Assembly: GCF_032050975.1 (NCBI RefSeq)
Contig: NZ_CP116967.1
Span: 1,981,001-2,045,000, forward strand
Direction: 5' to 3'
DNA length: 64,000 nt
Origin: Candidatus Nitrospira allomarina
Lineage (GTDB): Bacteria; Nitrospirota; Nitrospiria; Nitrospirales; UBA8639
This document shows positions 55,921 through 64,000 of the stretch, piece after piece. Within the stretch, counting starts at the first letter, position 1; the number at the start of each line of letters is the position of its first letter. The notes under the pieces are model-generated. The model saw only the letters and a program-made list of their open reading frames with translations, ran no database searches and was not told where the DNA came from. The translations under genes were made by a program, and so were the position numbers.

Positions 55921-57309
55921 ATGATTAATTCCGTATGGCGAAAAATAAGAGCGGTGCGTCTTTCCCCATTTGCCACAATGCGTGAGCGGAAACGGCCATT
56001 TGCTGTTATTCTGACTGTTCTCGTTGCCTGTGAGATATTTTCCCCGGTCGGGGGACAGGCTCAATCTTTTTCTGATATGGGACTATTTTATTTTACCGGG
56101 TCTCATCGGCCTATTCAGAATCGGGGGGGGCTTTTTCGTGAATATATGACGGGAAATGGTTTAGGGGATGGTATCAAAGCCGGTCCGGTCCTACTCCGCC
56201 CGTTTTTAGGCGTATCGGAAGTGTATACCGACAATGTGTTTAAGAGAGACACAAATACGAAAAGTGACTTTCTTACGACCGTCGCGCCTGGAATTCAGGC
56301 GTTCATGCCGTTTGGCGGAGGTAAGCACTCTGTCCTTCTTGACTATCGTGCTGCCCAATTTCTCTACGCAAAATTTACTGAAAATAATGCCTTGGCCCAA
56401 GATGCTCTTGGCCACGTCAGTTTGAATTATCCGGGTGGTCTAGCCATAGACTTACAGGGAGGACATTTAGAAGGGTTTGATCCGAGAGGGTCGGAAGTGG
56501 ATACCCAACAAAGGGATATTACCAAATGGAATGTGAATCAGTTTTTAGGCCAGATTGAATTCACGGGACAAAAGGCTGGTATCCGTCTTCGCACGAATTT
56601 CGATGATTTAAATTACACCAACAATGGGCAGGCTGCCCCGCGTGACCGGACCCGGGCTGGTGCCAATCTGAGTGTGTTTGTAAGGGTAACCCCCTCAACC
56701 CGGGCTCTTCTTGGCGTTCGAATAGTGAACAATGATTATAATACGAATACGCAGCAAAATAGTTTCGGTTACGGAGCGTTTACGGGCTTCAGCGTGGCAC
56801 CTACCCGCCAGTTTTCGGGAGAATTCAATATAGGGTACCAGGTACTAAATTTTGACCACGCGCCTATCTCTGAAGAATCAACTCGTGGTCAAAACCTCCT
56901 TGCTAAGGGCTTAAGCCTAGGATCGGAGCAGCAGACTTTCTGGTACATGCGAGGAAATTTGGCCTGGAACCCCACGTCCCGGTTGAGTTTTAATATCCGT
57001 CCCTTTTCGAATATTAATCAGTCAGCGGTTCAGGGTACCTCCACCTTTAAACGAATAGGCGTTGACGTTTATGGGAGACAGTCGTTTACGGAACGTCTGG
57101 CCCTCAGAGGAAATTTTTACTATGCCAACGATAACTTTAATACGAATAGAACTGATGATCAATTTCGATTCCGAATTGGACCGGAATACCGTACGGTCAA
57201 ATGGCTGGGTTTTCGCTTAGATTATATTTTCGAGAAGAGAAGCTCAAACATAAATAATTTTGAATTCAACAGTAATACGATCATGCTTTCGATCCAAGGA
57301 ATAATCTAG
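55921..57309 (+). CDS. Outer-membrane beta-barrel protein
   Basis: From ATG 55921 (AAGG eight bases upstream) the product is 462 residues; the open frame extends to TTG 55837, and an internal ATG at 55978 would start right at the signal peptide ('RPFAVILTVLVACEIFSPV'). The mature part is a series of alternating amphipathic strands rich in aromatic residues ('LLGVRIVNNDYNTN', 'FSGEFNIGYQVLNF') with a final strand 'SNTIMLSIQGII', typical of outer-membrane barrels. It resembles barrels accompanying exopolysaccharide systems (EpsL-like), but the family is not certain. It lies between the FN3 and STN genes. Confidence 0.72.
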   Translation: MINSVWRKIRAVRLSPFATMRERKRPFAVILTVLVACEIFSPVGGQAQSFSDMGLFYFTGSHRPIQNRGGLFREYMTGNGLGDGIKAGPVLLRPFLGVSEVYTDNVFKRDTNTKSDFLTTVAPGIQAFMPFGGGKHSVLLDYRAAQFLYAKFTENNALAQDALGHVSLNYPGGLAIDLQGGHLEGFDPRGSEVDTQQRDITKWNVNQFLGQIEFTGQKAGIRLRTNFDDLNYTNNGQAAPRDRTRAGANLSVFVRVTPSTRALLGVRIVNNDYNTNTQQNSFGYGAFTGFSVAPTRQFSGEFNIGYQVLNFDHAPISEESTRGQNLLAKGLSLGSEQQTFWYMRGNLAWNPTSRLSFNIRPFSNINQSAVQGTSTFKRIGVDVYGRQSFTERLALRGNFYYANDNFNTNRTDDQFRFRIGPEYRTVKWLGFRLDYIFEKRSSNINNFEFNSNTIMLSIQGII

Positions 57310-57640
57310 TAAGACGGAATGCACTTTTGATTGATTCATTTATTTCTCTCGAGATTGTCTTCTTGACCTTCGCCATTTATCGGACTAACATTTTTGTGAG
57401 TTCTTGAGATCGCCCCGTGGCGGTAGTCCTCCTATCCACTTTAAACAACATGGGGTGAAGACCTCGGGAAAGATTTGTAATTGATAGATCCAGAAATCCC
57501 TTAATTTTTTCCGTATGTTCCCGATGGTGAGATCTTTTTTGTTGTGGCAAGCATCGTGACGAAGGGGCGAGATGGAAAATATTCGTGGATAGGATGAGTC
57601 CATGTTTTTCCGTGTGCACTGCTAGATAAGGAGACTCACA
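57310..57640. other. Intergenic region before the STN-domain gene
   Basis: No gene, riboswitch or clear promoter recognised on either strand. The ribosome site of the next gene (AAGGAG) is at its right end. Confidence 0.4.
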
Positions 57641-58435
57641 ATGAGATCCAAACAAGGAATGCCCAAATGGATGAGAGAGTTGGTGCTAATGGTCTTCTTA
57701 ATATTTGGGGCACTCATGGGACAGGGGATGGCATTGTCCCCGGAAGTCCCAATCCAAGTTGAAGGTGATCGGCTAACAGGTCATCTCTCACAGGTGACCT
57801 TACGATCGGTGTTGGAGCAATTACAGAAACAGTTGGGTATAAAATATGAGGCCCCTGGTGAAGAACTGAATAGAGTCATTTCGGTCGATCTACAGCAAGA
57901 CAAAATACTCCCGGCCTTGGCCAAAATTCTGGCACAGTGGGATTATGCGTTTACGGTCAATGCGGCGGGACGCTTGCAATATCTCTATGTAACCGCAAAA
58001 GCCCCACCAAAAGAAGCAGTTTCTGAGACGAGAAACCCCACAGATGTTGATTCATCTGATGTGTTGGGTGTATCGGGTTTGAGTTCAGACCGGCAAATGG
58101 ATCCTGGGCAAGAAGAGATGGATACTCGTTCCTTCTTATCTCAGGAGGGAGAGACTGGTGATAACTTTTCTCCAGCATCCTCATCTTTCTCATCTTCAGG
58201 AGAAAGCTCTGGTTTAAGAGCTCCGGTGGTAGGTGTTCCCATGGATATTCAGCCGGTGCCTGCTGGAACCACGATGCCCATGGTGCCGCCAAGTAGTGCT
58301 AGTGGGATGCAGGTGACGCCGCCGGCCAACTCCCCGGACATGCCAATCATTCCAGCCACAGCCTATCCACCGATGGAGATTGAGCCGGTGCCCAGCTACC
58401 TGCAGGAGGAGATGCTTCGGAATATGCAACCGTAA
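57641..58435 (+). CDS. Exported STN-domain protein with Pro/Ser/Met-rich tail
   Basis: The 264-residue product has a signal peptide (about 12-31) and one STN domain (about 36-115): 'VTLRSVLEQLQKQLGIKYEA' and 'LAKILAQWDYAFTVNAAGRL'. STN is normally the N-terminal domain of secretins and TonB-dependent receptors, yet no secretin or barrel follows. The rest (about 125-264) is low-complexity, rich in Ser, Pro and Met, with 'MEIEPVPSYLQEEM' at the end. The start follows AAGGAGACTCACA. Perhaps an adaptor that docks to a barrel in the outer membrane, such as the upstream gene product; this is inference. Confidence 0.75.
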   Translation: MRSKQGMPKWMRELVLMVFLIFGALMGQGMALSPEVPIQVEGDRLTGHLSQVTLRSVLEQLQKQLGIKYEAPGEELNRVISVDLQQDKILPALAKILAQWDYAFTVNAAGRLQYLYVTAKAPPKEAVSETRNPTDVDSSDVLGVSGLSSDRQMDPGQEEMDTRSFLSQEGETGDNFSPASSSFSSSGESSGLRAPVVGVPMDIQPVPAGTTMPMVPPSSASGMQVTPPANSPDMPIIPATAYPPMEIEPVPSYLQEEMLRNMQP

Positions 58436-59002
58436 CACCGGAAAGTTGAGCTCCACATAGGAATTTGTTTTTAAGGCCGGTTGCGTGTTGGTCTGAGCAC
58501 GGACGAGGATGGATTTAGGGTTCAAAGGTTGGCGGTGCATCTCGTTTTTGCAAAAAGTATGTCAGCGACATCCTGAAAATCCCTTTGAAGGCTTAATATG
58601 ACCATCCGGCTGGATGGTTGATAGCATGGTGTTGATTTTGATATAAATTCTCTTTGCTGTATTGGGCCTTCCCCCCCTCAGTCATGCAATTGGAATCTTC
58701 CCAAAGCTTGAGTAGGCCATTTCTTTCTGACGCATACCCCAAAATTTATTTTTAGAATTTCCCCACTTCCTGGTCGCCCGCCCCTTTGATTTCATTGGTT
58801 TATTGACTGGAATTGAGAAACTAAGCGGATGGTTCGAGTAGAGGATCTGTTTGGGTCGGAATTTCATGCAGGAAGATTTTGGTAGCGTAGCGTTGGAAAT
58901 AATGGGCTTGCCTAAGGGATAATTTGCATTTGAATTTACACTTGGTCAATCTTTTCCGGGTGCCAAGACAAAGATCATCGTGGCTAAAATCGATAATTAT
59001 GC
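58436..59002. other. Intergenic region before the polysaccharide export genes
   Basis: No gene is supported. A 7-bp stem ACCATCC (58601-58607) and GGATGGT (58612-58618) with loop GGCT lacks a following T-run. The promoter of the Wzm-Wzt operon should lie between here and 59003, but I see no convincing pair of boxes. Confidence 0.4.
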
Positions 59003-59818
59003 ATGAATAATACATACAGTCCTTTTTCACCATTGATCTGTGCCTGGCAACACAGAACCTTGATTGCCCGCCTTGCCAAGCGAGAGATCGATGCTCGTTA
59101 TCGAGGGTCGATGCTTGGGGTAATCTGGGCCTTTGTCGTCCCGATGTTGATGCTAGGGGTATATACGTTTGTCTTTTCGGTCGTGTTTCGGATTCGATGG
59201 GAGGTGCCCACGGAGGAAAACGGCGCCTTTGCTCTGTTATTATTTTCCGGGTTGATTATATTTAATCTGTTTTCAGAATGTGTCACGCGTGCTCCTGGTC
59301 TTATGCTCGAAAATGTGTCGTATATCAAAAAGGTAGTGTTTCCTCTGGAGATAATGCCTTGGGTATCGATATTAGTGGCACTTTTTAATGCTGCCGTAAG
59401 TCTTCTGATTTTGTTTATATTCTACCTCATAGTCCATGGTTTTCCACCCCTAACGGTGTTGCTGTTGCCGGTGGTACTTTTTCCGTTTGTCCTCTTGATT
59501 GTAGGATTAGGTTGGTTTCTGGCTTCCATGGGGGTGTTTCTACGTGATGTCCAGCCGTTGGTAGGCGTGATGACCACGATGATGATGTTTCTCAGTCCTA
59601 TTTTTTACCCCCTATCGGCTATTCCTGAAACCTATCGAGGATTCATTCAGCTCAATCCGTTGACACCCGTCCTGAATGCGTCGAAATCGGTCATATTTTT
59701 GGGGCAAATGCCGGAATGGGTAGACTGGCTCCTGTATACGGTTGTTTTTTGGGTGGTCGGTTGGTTGGGCTTTGTATGGTTCCAAATAACGCGAAAAGGA
59801 TTTGCTGATGTTGTCTAA
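59003..59818 (+). CDS. ABC-2-type polysaccharide export permease (Wzm-like)
   Basis: The 271-residue product has about six membrane helices and the ABC-2 polysaccharide-exporter pattern: 'LAKREIDARYRGSMLGVIWAFVVPMLML' near 24-51 cited by its core 'REIDARYRGSMLGVIWAF', then 'YIKKVVFPLEIMPWVSIL' and a late 'PIFYPLSAIPETYRGFIQLNP'. Such permeases move completed O-antigen or capsule chains across the inner membrane, powered by the ATPase encoded next. The end overlaps the start of that gene, so they are co-translated. It opens a locus that continues past the window. Confidence 0.9.
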   Translation: MNNTYSPFSPLICAWQHRTLIARLAKREIDARYRGSMLGVIWAFVVPMLMLGVYTFVFSVVFRIRWEVPTEENGAFALLLFSGLIIFNLFSECVTRAPGLMLENVSYIKKVVFPLEIMPWVSILVALFNAAVSLLILFIFYLIVHGFPPLTVLLLPVVLFPFVLLIVGLGWFLASMGVFLRDVQPLVGVMTTMMMFLSPIFYPLSAIPETYRGFIQLNPLTPVLNASKSVIFLGQMPEWVDWLLYTVVFWVVGWLGFVWFQITRKGFADVV

Positions 59819-61280
59819 GAGTCTCTTTAAAAAACCCTCAATCTTCTCGCGGGAAATGAGTAGGGGAGAGGAAGCTCAACCCACCTATCGCGGATCGCAA
59901 GAATACAAGTCTCAGGGGGTAAGTGGGCAATCCGTGCAAGAGGCCAATGACGTCGCCATCCGCGTTCAAAATCTCTGCAAGTGCTACCAGATTTATGATC
60001 AACCACAGGATCGATTGAAACAGTGGATATACCCACGATTGCAAAGATTTATCGGTAGGCCAGCCAAACAATATTTCTGTGGATTCTGGGCGCTCAAGGA
60101 AGTCTCGTTCGAGGTAAAAAGGGGGGAAACCGTTGGCATTATCGGTCGCAACGGCAGTGGAAAATCTACGCTTCTCCAAATGATCTGCGGAACGCTCACC
60201 CCAACAAGTGGCAGTATATTAACCTATGGCCGGATCGCGGCCCTGCTGGAATTGGGTTCGGGATTCAATGCGGAGTTTACGGGGCGCGAAAACGTTTATA
60301 TGAATGCCGCAGTGCTTGGACTGAGCAGAGCAGAAATCGATGCGCGTATCGATGACATCATTGCATTTGCCGATATTGGCGACTTCATCGAACAACCGGT
60401 AAAAATGTACTCAAGCGGGATGATGGTTCGGCTCGCTTTTGCTGTTCAATCCCAAGTTGCCCCGGCTATTCTCATTGTGGATGAAGCCTTGGCAGTTGGT
60501 GATGCAAAATTCCAGGCTAAATGCTTTGATCGTTTAAAGAAACTCAAAGATAGTGGGACAAGCATATTGCTGGTCACCCACTCTAGCGAACAGATCGTGA
60601 CGCATTGCACCAAAGCACTATTGCTTGAAAATGGTATGGTGCTGGAGTCTGGCCAACCTCGCGTGGTGGTGAATCGTTATATGGATTTGTTGTTTGGCAA
60701 AGAAAAAAAATCACCAGACGCCGAGCCCATCGCGGCAACCACCGCTGCAAACGAGGCTGCAAACCTTAGGTGCTCGTTAAGTTATACGGAAGATGTGTTT
60801 GCCACGCGTCCCGGTTACAATCCGCACGAATATCGCTGGGGGGATGGTTCGGCCTCAATTTTGGATTTTTATTTGTCGGCAGATGGGGACATGTATCCTT
60901 ATGCGATTTCGACGGGACAAACGGTCCATTTGGGTGTTTCATTTAGGTTTTCAAGGAGCCTAGTGCGACCAATATTAGGGATTACTATCAAAACCAAAGA
61001 AGGTGTAACCATCTATGGGGCTAATTCCGAAACACTTGCAGCCAAAGAATTCAAATCCTTGGGTCAGCATGGTCAAGTAGCTTACGCCAAGGCTGTCTTT
61101 TGTTGTCGTCTTGCGCCTGGAGACTATTTTATTTCCTTAGGTATTGCCACCAAGCATGGCGAAGGAGACACGCCTCACGACAGGCGTTATGACGCTATTC
61201 ATTTTCAAGTTCGGCCAGAAACTAAATTTTTTGGCCTTGTGGACTTGGGTCTCCACTTAACGGCTCAGGAAATTGCTTGA
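59808..61280 (+). CDS. ABC transporter ATP-binding protein with C-terminal Wzt-type domain
   Basis: From ATG 59808, within the permease gene, the product is 490 residues. The ATPase domain (about 50-290) has Walker A 'GIIGRNGSGKSTLLQ' near 111-125, the signature 'YSSGMMVRLAFAVQSQ' near 200-215 and Walker B 'ILIVDEALAVGD' near 219-230. The C-terminal portion (about 325-485) resembles the carbohydrate-binding domain of Wzt, which reads the terminal modification of a finished O-antigen chain before export. A methyltransferase-bearing gene follows, which fits a methylated chain terminus. N-terminal start alternatives (59856) exist. Confidence 0.9.
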   Translation: MLSKSLFKKPSIFSREMSRGEEAQPTYRGSQEYKSQGVSGQSVQEANDVAIRVQNLCKCYQIYDQPQDRLKQWIYPRLQRFIGRPAKQYFCGFWALKEVSFEVKRGETVGIIGRNGSGKSTLLQMICGTLTPTSGSILTYGRIAALLELGSGFNAEFTGRENVYMNAAVLGLSRAEIDARIDDIIAFADIGDFIEQPVKMYSSGMMVRLAFAVQSQVAPAILIVDEALAVGDAKFQAKCFDRLKKLKDSGTSILLVTHSSEQIVTHCTKALLLENGMVLESGQPRVVVNRYMDLLFGKEKKSPDAEPIAATTAANEAANLRCSLSYTEDVFATRPGYNPHEYRWGDGSASILDFYLSADGDMYPYAISTGQTVHLGVSFRFSRSLVRPILGITIKTKEGVTIYGANSETLAAKEFKSLGQHGQVAYAKAVFCCRLAPGDYFISLGIATKHGEGDTPHDRRYDAIHFQVRPETKFFGLVDLGLHLTAQEIA

Positions 61281-64000
61281 TGAAATCACTCTTGTCAAGA
61301 GCGGGCTATGGGCTCAATCCCAAAACCAACGTCTGGTCGAGACCTGAATACCCCGGCATTGATTACGATGATGGCGAGATCATCGAGCAACGCCTCGCCG
61401 AGATCATTGAGCATGCGAGTGACATTTCTGTTCTGTCTACAGAGTTACGCCAGCATTGTACGGACTGGCCGTCTCTGTATCACCTCAGCAGCACACGAGC
61501 TAATATCTTGCGTCCATTTCAAAGCATGTTGGAATCTACGGATGTCCTGGAAATTGGAGCGGGATGTGGCGCCATTACTCGTTATTTGGGGGAATGTGGG
61601 GCCCATGTCCTGGCTTTGGAAGGAACGCATCGCCGTGCAAGTATCGCGCGATCACGCACACGTGATCTTCCAAACGTCATTGTGGTGTCGGACACATTTG
61701 ATGACTTCAAATGGGATCACCAGTTTGATGTCATCACACTCATCGGTGTGCTCGAATATGCAAACCTGTTCACGCCGGGGGAAGATCCTGCACTCGGGAT
61801 GTTACGGCGAGTGAGAGCCATGCTGAAACCTAATGGGAAGTTGGTTGTTGCGGTTGAGAACCAACTGGGTCTTAAATATTTTACTGGCGCACCTGAAGAT
61901 CACATTGGGCAAGCTATGTATGGCCTAGAGGGACGATACCGAAAAGACCAGCCACACACTTATGGTCGCAAAGTCCTTACGGAGATGCTCAGACAGGCCG
62001 GTTTTGCGAGTTCGGAGTTCATGGCGCCATTCCCTGACTATAAGTTGCCAGCTTCAATCGTAAGTGAAAGCGGGTTTGTATGTGAGGGGTTTGATGCCAG
62101 TGCTCTGGCCTGGCAAAGCGTGAAACGCGATCCACAGCTGCCGCCACTTCTGGCATTCTCACCTGAACTGGTTTGGCCGGTTCTCATGCAGAATGGAGTG
62201 GCGTTGGACTTGGCAAATTCATTTCTCATCGTGGCGGGGACATCTCTCCAGCACGTGTTGGATCCGTTAATCCTGGCCTGGCATTTCACAAGTGAACGAT
62301 CCAAAGAGTTCTGCAAGGAAACGCGGTTTTTATCAGTCGACAATGGCGCAATCGAGGTTCAGTACTATCCCCTTGTGTCGGGTTCAACCATGCATATTCA
62401 CGGGCGACTATTGACGTTCAACATTCCAGAAAAAGCGGAATATGTGCACGGTAGACCATTGTCTGAAGAGCTCGTCCAGATTGTCACTCGGGATGGCTGG
62501 TGTATAGAAGAAGTTGCCACATTTTTGAAGCGATACCTGCAAATACTGCTTTCGATGAACGTATCTGCCGAAATTTCTCTGCCAATCGATTCTCCGGACA
62601 TACCGATACCAGGTGAACTTTTTGACGCTCTTCCGCAAAACATCATCGTTTGCCATGACGGAACATGGCAGGTCATAGATCAAGAATGGACATTGAACGA
62701 TGACCTATCGGTCGGCAGGATGATTTTTCGATCTCTGCATTTGCTCATTCATTCGGTAACGCGCTTTGGCACAACTGACGATGATTCTCTTGACACGCCT
62801 TTAGAACTTATTCTTGCTGTATTCAAAGCAATGGGCTTTGCCATAACCGATGATACGATCGAACGTTACGCCAAGCAGGAGATAGAGTTGCAAACCGAAG
62901 TAGCCCGGCGGCCGTTGAACTATGATGAATTTCTTCAATGGCTGCGCACGACTCCTTTGCCTCGTCAAAATTTGAATCAAGCCCTGGTTGAGCGAGATGG
63001 TCAGATTGCCAATCTCAAACAGGCTGCGGCTGAACGCGAAATGCAGATCGCCAGTCTCAATAAGGCTGTGGCTGAGCACGAACGGATTGTTGGGGAATGG
63101 GATCAGCGTTTTGGCAATCTGTATGCCCGGCTGCTGACGAAAGAGGAAGAATTACGTCGAATGCATTCATCCTTGCTATGGCGAAATATCAGCAAAGTAA
63201 GGATTTTGAGGGAACGGCTGTGTCCAGAGGGTTCATGGCGTGGAAAGGTTTGCGCAAGTTTGGTGCATTGGTTGAAGGGCTCAGATCTTCCTGTGACTCA
63301 AAGTCGCCAATCCCCCGGTGGCGTGCTTGATCGAGTCCTAACGAGTGCAAAATCCCTATTGCCCGTTTCCCCTCACCGAAAACATCAATTGGTGTCGTTT
63401 GTCTTTGGACGGTTCGGCTCTTTCTTTCAACAGACGGAAAGTTATCGGCGGTGGAAAGACATGCAATTGCCTGTCCTTCATGAATCTGGAAATCCGCATT
63501 TCTCTCCTCAGAATCCTCTTCGTCAGCCGGTTTCTCTCATTCAGCTTGAACCGGGTGGGATGACCACGCTCATTCAGTCCTTCCACTTCACCGAAGTGGA
63601 GCAGCCTTTGGTGTCTATCGTGATCCCTGTCTACAATCACCTGGAATACACCGTTTGCTGTTTGGCTTCGATTTTGAGGTATGTGCCTCAATGTAGCTTT
63701 GAGGTGATCATCGTTGACGATGGGTCTCAGGATGAGACCCCCCAAATTCTCCCGGATGTTCAGAACATTCGTTATTGCAGGAATGAGACAAATATTGGAT
63801 TTCTCCATTCTTGCAATAGGGGTGCAACATTGGCTCGCGGCCAATATCTATTGTTACTGAATAATGACACGCAAGTGCTTGAGGGATGGCTTGATGAATT
63901 GGTGAACACTTTTCAAGAACAATCAGAAGTTGGCCTTGTGGGTTCAAAATTGCTGTATCCCAATGGTGTGCTCCAGGAGGCTGGGGCCATTATTAAACCG
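61280..64000 (+). CDS. Methyltransferase-coiled-coil-glycosyltransferase fusion (3' end outside window)
   Basis: Reading from ATG 61280, which overlaps the preceding stop as ATGA, all 907 codons to the window edge are open. Domains: a class I SAM methyltransferase with 'VLEIGAGCGAITRYL' at 89-103 and 'VITLIGVLEYANLF' near 155; an uncharacterised middle (about 230-560); a coiled coil (about 565-640); and a family 2 glycosyltransferase with 'VSIVIPVYN' from 778, the aspartates of 'VDDGSQDETP' at 813-814 and 'NND' at 861-863. Such proteins build or cap O-antigen chains. Position after Wzm-Wzt supports a role in chain modification and synthesis. The true length is longer than visible. Confidence 0.88.
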   Translation, partial: MKSLLSRAGYGLNPKTNVWSRPEYPGIDYDDGEIIEQRLAEIIEHASDISVLSTELRQHCTDWPSLYHLSSTRANILRPFQSMLESTDVLEIGAGCGAITRYLGECGAHVLALEGTHRRASIARSRTRDLPNVIVVSDTFDDFKWDHQFDVITLIGVLEYANLFTPGEDPALGMLRRVRAMLKPNGKLVVAVENQLGLKYFTGAPEDHIGQAMYGLEGRYRKDQPHTYGRKVLTEMLRQAGFASSEFMAPFPDYKLPASIVSESGFVCEGFDASALAWQSVKRDPQLPPLLAFSPELVWPVLMQNGVALDLANSFLIVAGTSLQHVLDPLILAWHFTSERSKEFCKETRFLSVDNGAIEVQYYPLVSGSTMHIHGRLLTFNIPEKAEYVHGRPLSEELVQIVTRDGWCIEEVATFLKRYLQILLSMNVSAEISLPIDSPDIPIPGELFDALPQNIIVCHDGTWQVIDQEWTLNDDLSVGRMIFRSLHLLIHSVTRFGTTDDDSLDTPLELILAVFKAMGFAITDDTIERYAKQEIELQTEVARRPLNYDEFLQWLRTTPLPRQNLNQALVERDGQIANLKQAAAEREMQIASLNKAVAEHERIVGEWDQRFGNLYARLLTKEEELRRMHSSLLWRNISKVRILRERLCPEGSWRGKVCASLVHWLKGSDLPVTQSRQSPGGVLDRVLTSAKSLLPVSPHRKHQLVSFVFGRFGSFFQQTESYRRWKDMQLPVLHESGNPHFSPQNPLRQPVSLIQLEPGGMTTLIQSFHFTEVEQPLVSIVIPVYNHLEYTVCCLASILRYVPQCSFEVIIVDDGSQDETPQILPDVQNIRYCRNETNIGFLHSCNRGATLARGQYLLLLNNDTQVLEGWLDELVNTFQEQSEVGLVGSKLLYPNGVLQEAGAIIKP

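Noticed and set aside
58601-58618. Hairpin as a terminator after the STN gene
   Set aside because: The stem is only seven base pairs, lies over 160 bases after the stop and has no T-run.
61308-61814. A 168-residue open frame on the plus strand
   Set aside because: It is an out-of-frame shadow within the continuous methyltransferase-glycosyltransferase frame that begins at 61280.
63356-63947. Minus-strand open frames near the window end
   Set aside because: They lie opposite a clear family 2 glycosyltransferase domain.

Overview
The window looks like a chromosomal segment of a Gram-negative bacterium, most likely of the phylum Nitrospirota and perhaps a Nitrospira-like nitrite oxidiser. This is inferred from the complete 13-gene complex I operon with fused nuoCD, an ilvBNC-psd-pssA-leuAB block, secreted proteins built of 'DVNGDGKADLVWRNT' repeats, and moderate G+C. 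No rRNA or other decisive taxonomic marker is present, so the lineage stays tentative.

Layout. 1-15.5 kb: the 3' end of a MidA/NDUFAF7-type methyltransferase gene, then nuoA-B-CD-E-F-G-H-I-J-K-L-M-N for a full proton-pumping NADH:quinone oxidoreductase. 15.5-18.4 kb: three minus-strand genes (EamA permease, exported ankyrin protein, membrane-anchored unknown). 19-23.2 kb: purH, purD, a Sua5/YrdC gene and a short MreB-like protein without the ATP-binding loop. 23.3-25.04 kb: a short run of integron-type gene cassettes (attC-like sites, one broken gene, a methyltransferase, a VOC protein) with no integrase in view. 25-33.8 kb: an RmlD-like reductase, threonine aldolase, several small unknown proteins, a YifB/ComM ATPase, a kinase-fold protein lacking the catalytic aspartate, and BioF. 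33.9-44.4 kb: ilvBNC, psd, pssA, leuA, leuB, an NHL propeller protein, asd and a DUF2905 protein. 44.4-50 kb: SpoIID-like protein, queA, a SurA-N protein (minus strand), gltX, tRNA-Gln(CUG) and a small winged-helix protein.

50-58.4 kb is sparsely coding and rich in exported proteins: a FG-GAP-like repeat protein with an HExxH motif, a cyclic-di-GMP-I (GEMM) riboswitch in front of a secreted fibronectin-III protein, an outer-membrane barrel and an orphan STN-domain protein. From 59 kb to the end a polysaccharide export locus begins: Wzm, Wzt with a C-terminal carbohydrate-binding-type domain, and a very long open frame (at least 907 codons, running off the window) joining a methyltransferase, a coiled coil and a family 2 glycosyltransferase.

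The most interesting points are the integrase-less cassette cluster, the c-di-GMP riboswitch at the entrance of the surface/polysaccharide region, the predicted pseudokinase, the loop-less MreB-like protein and the methyltransferase-glycosyltransferase fusion.
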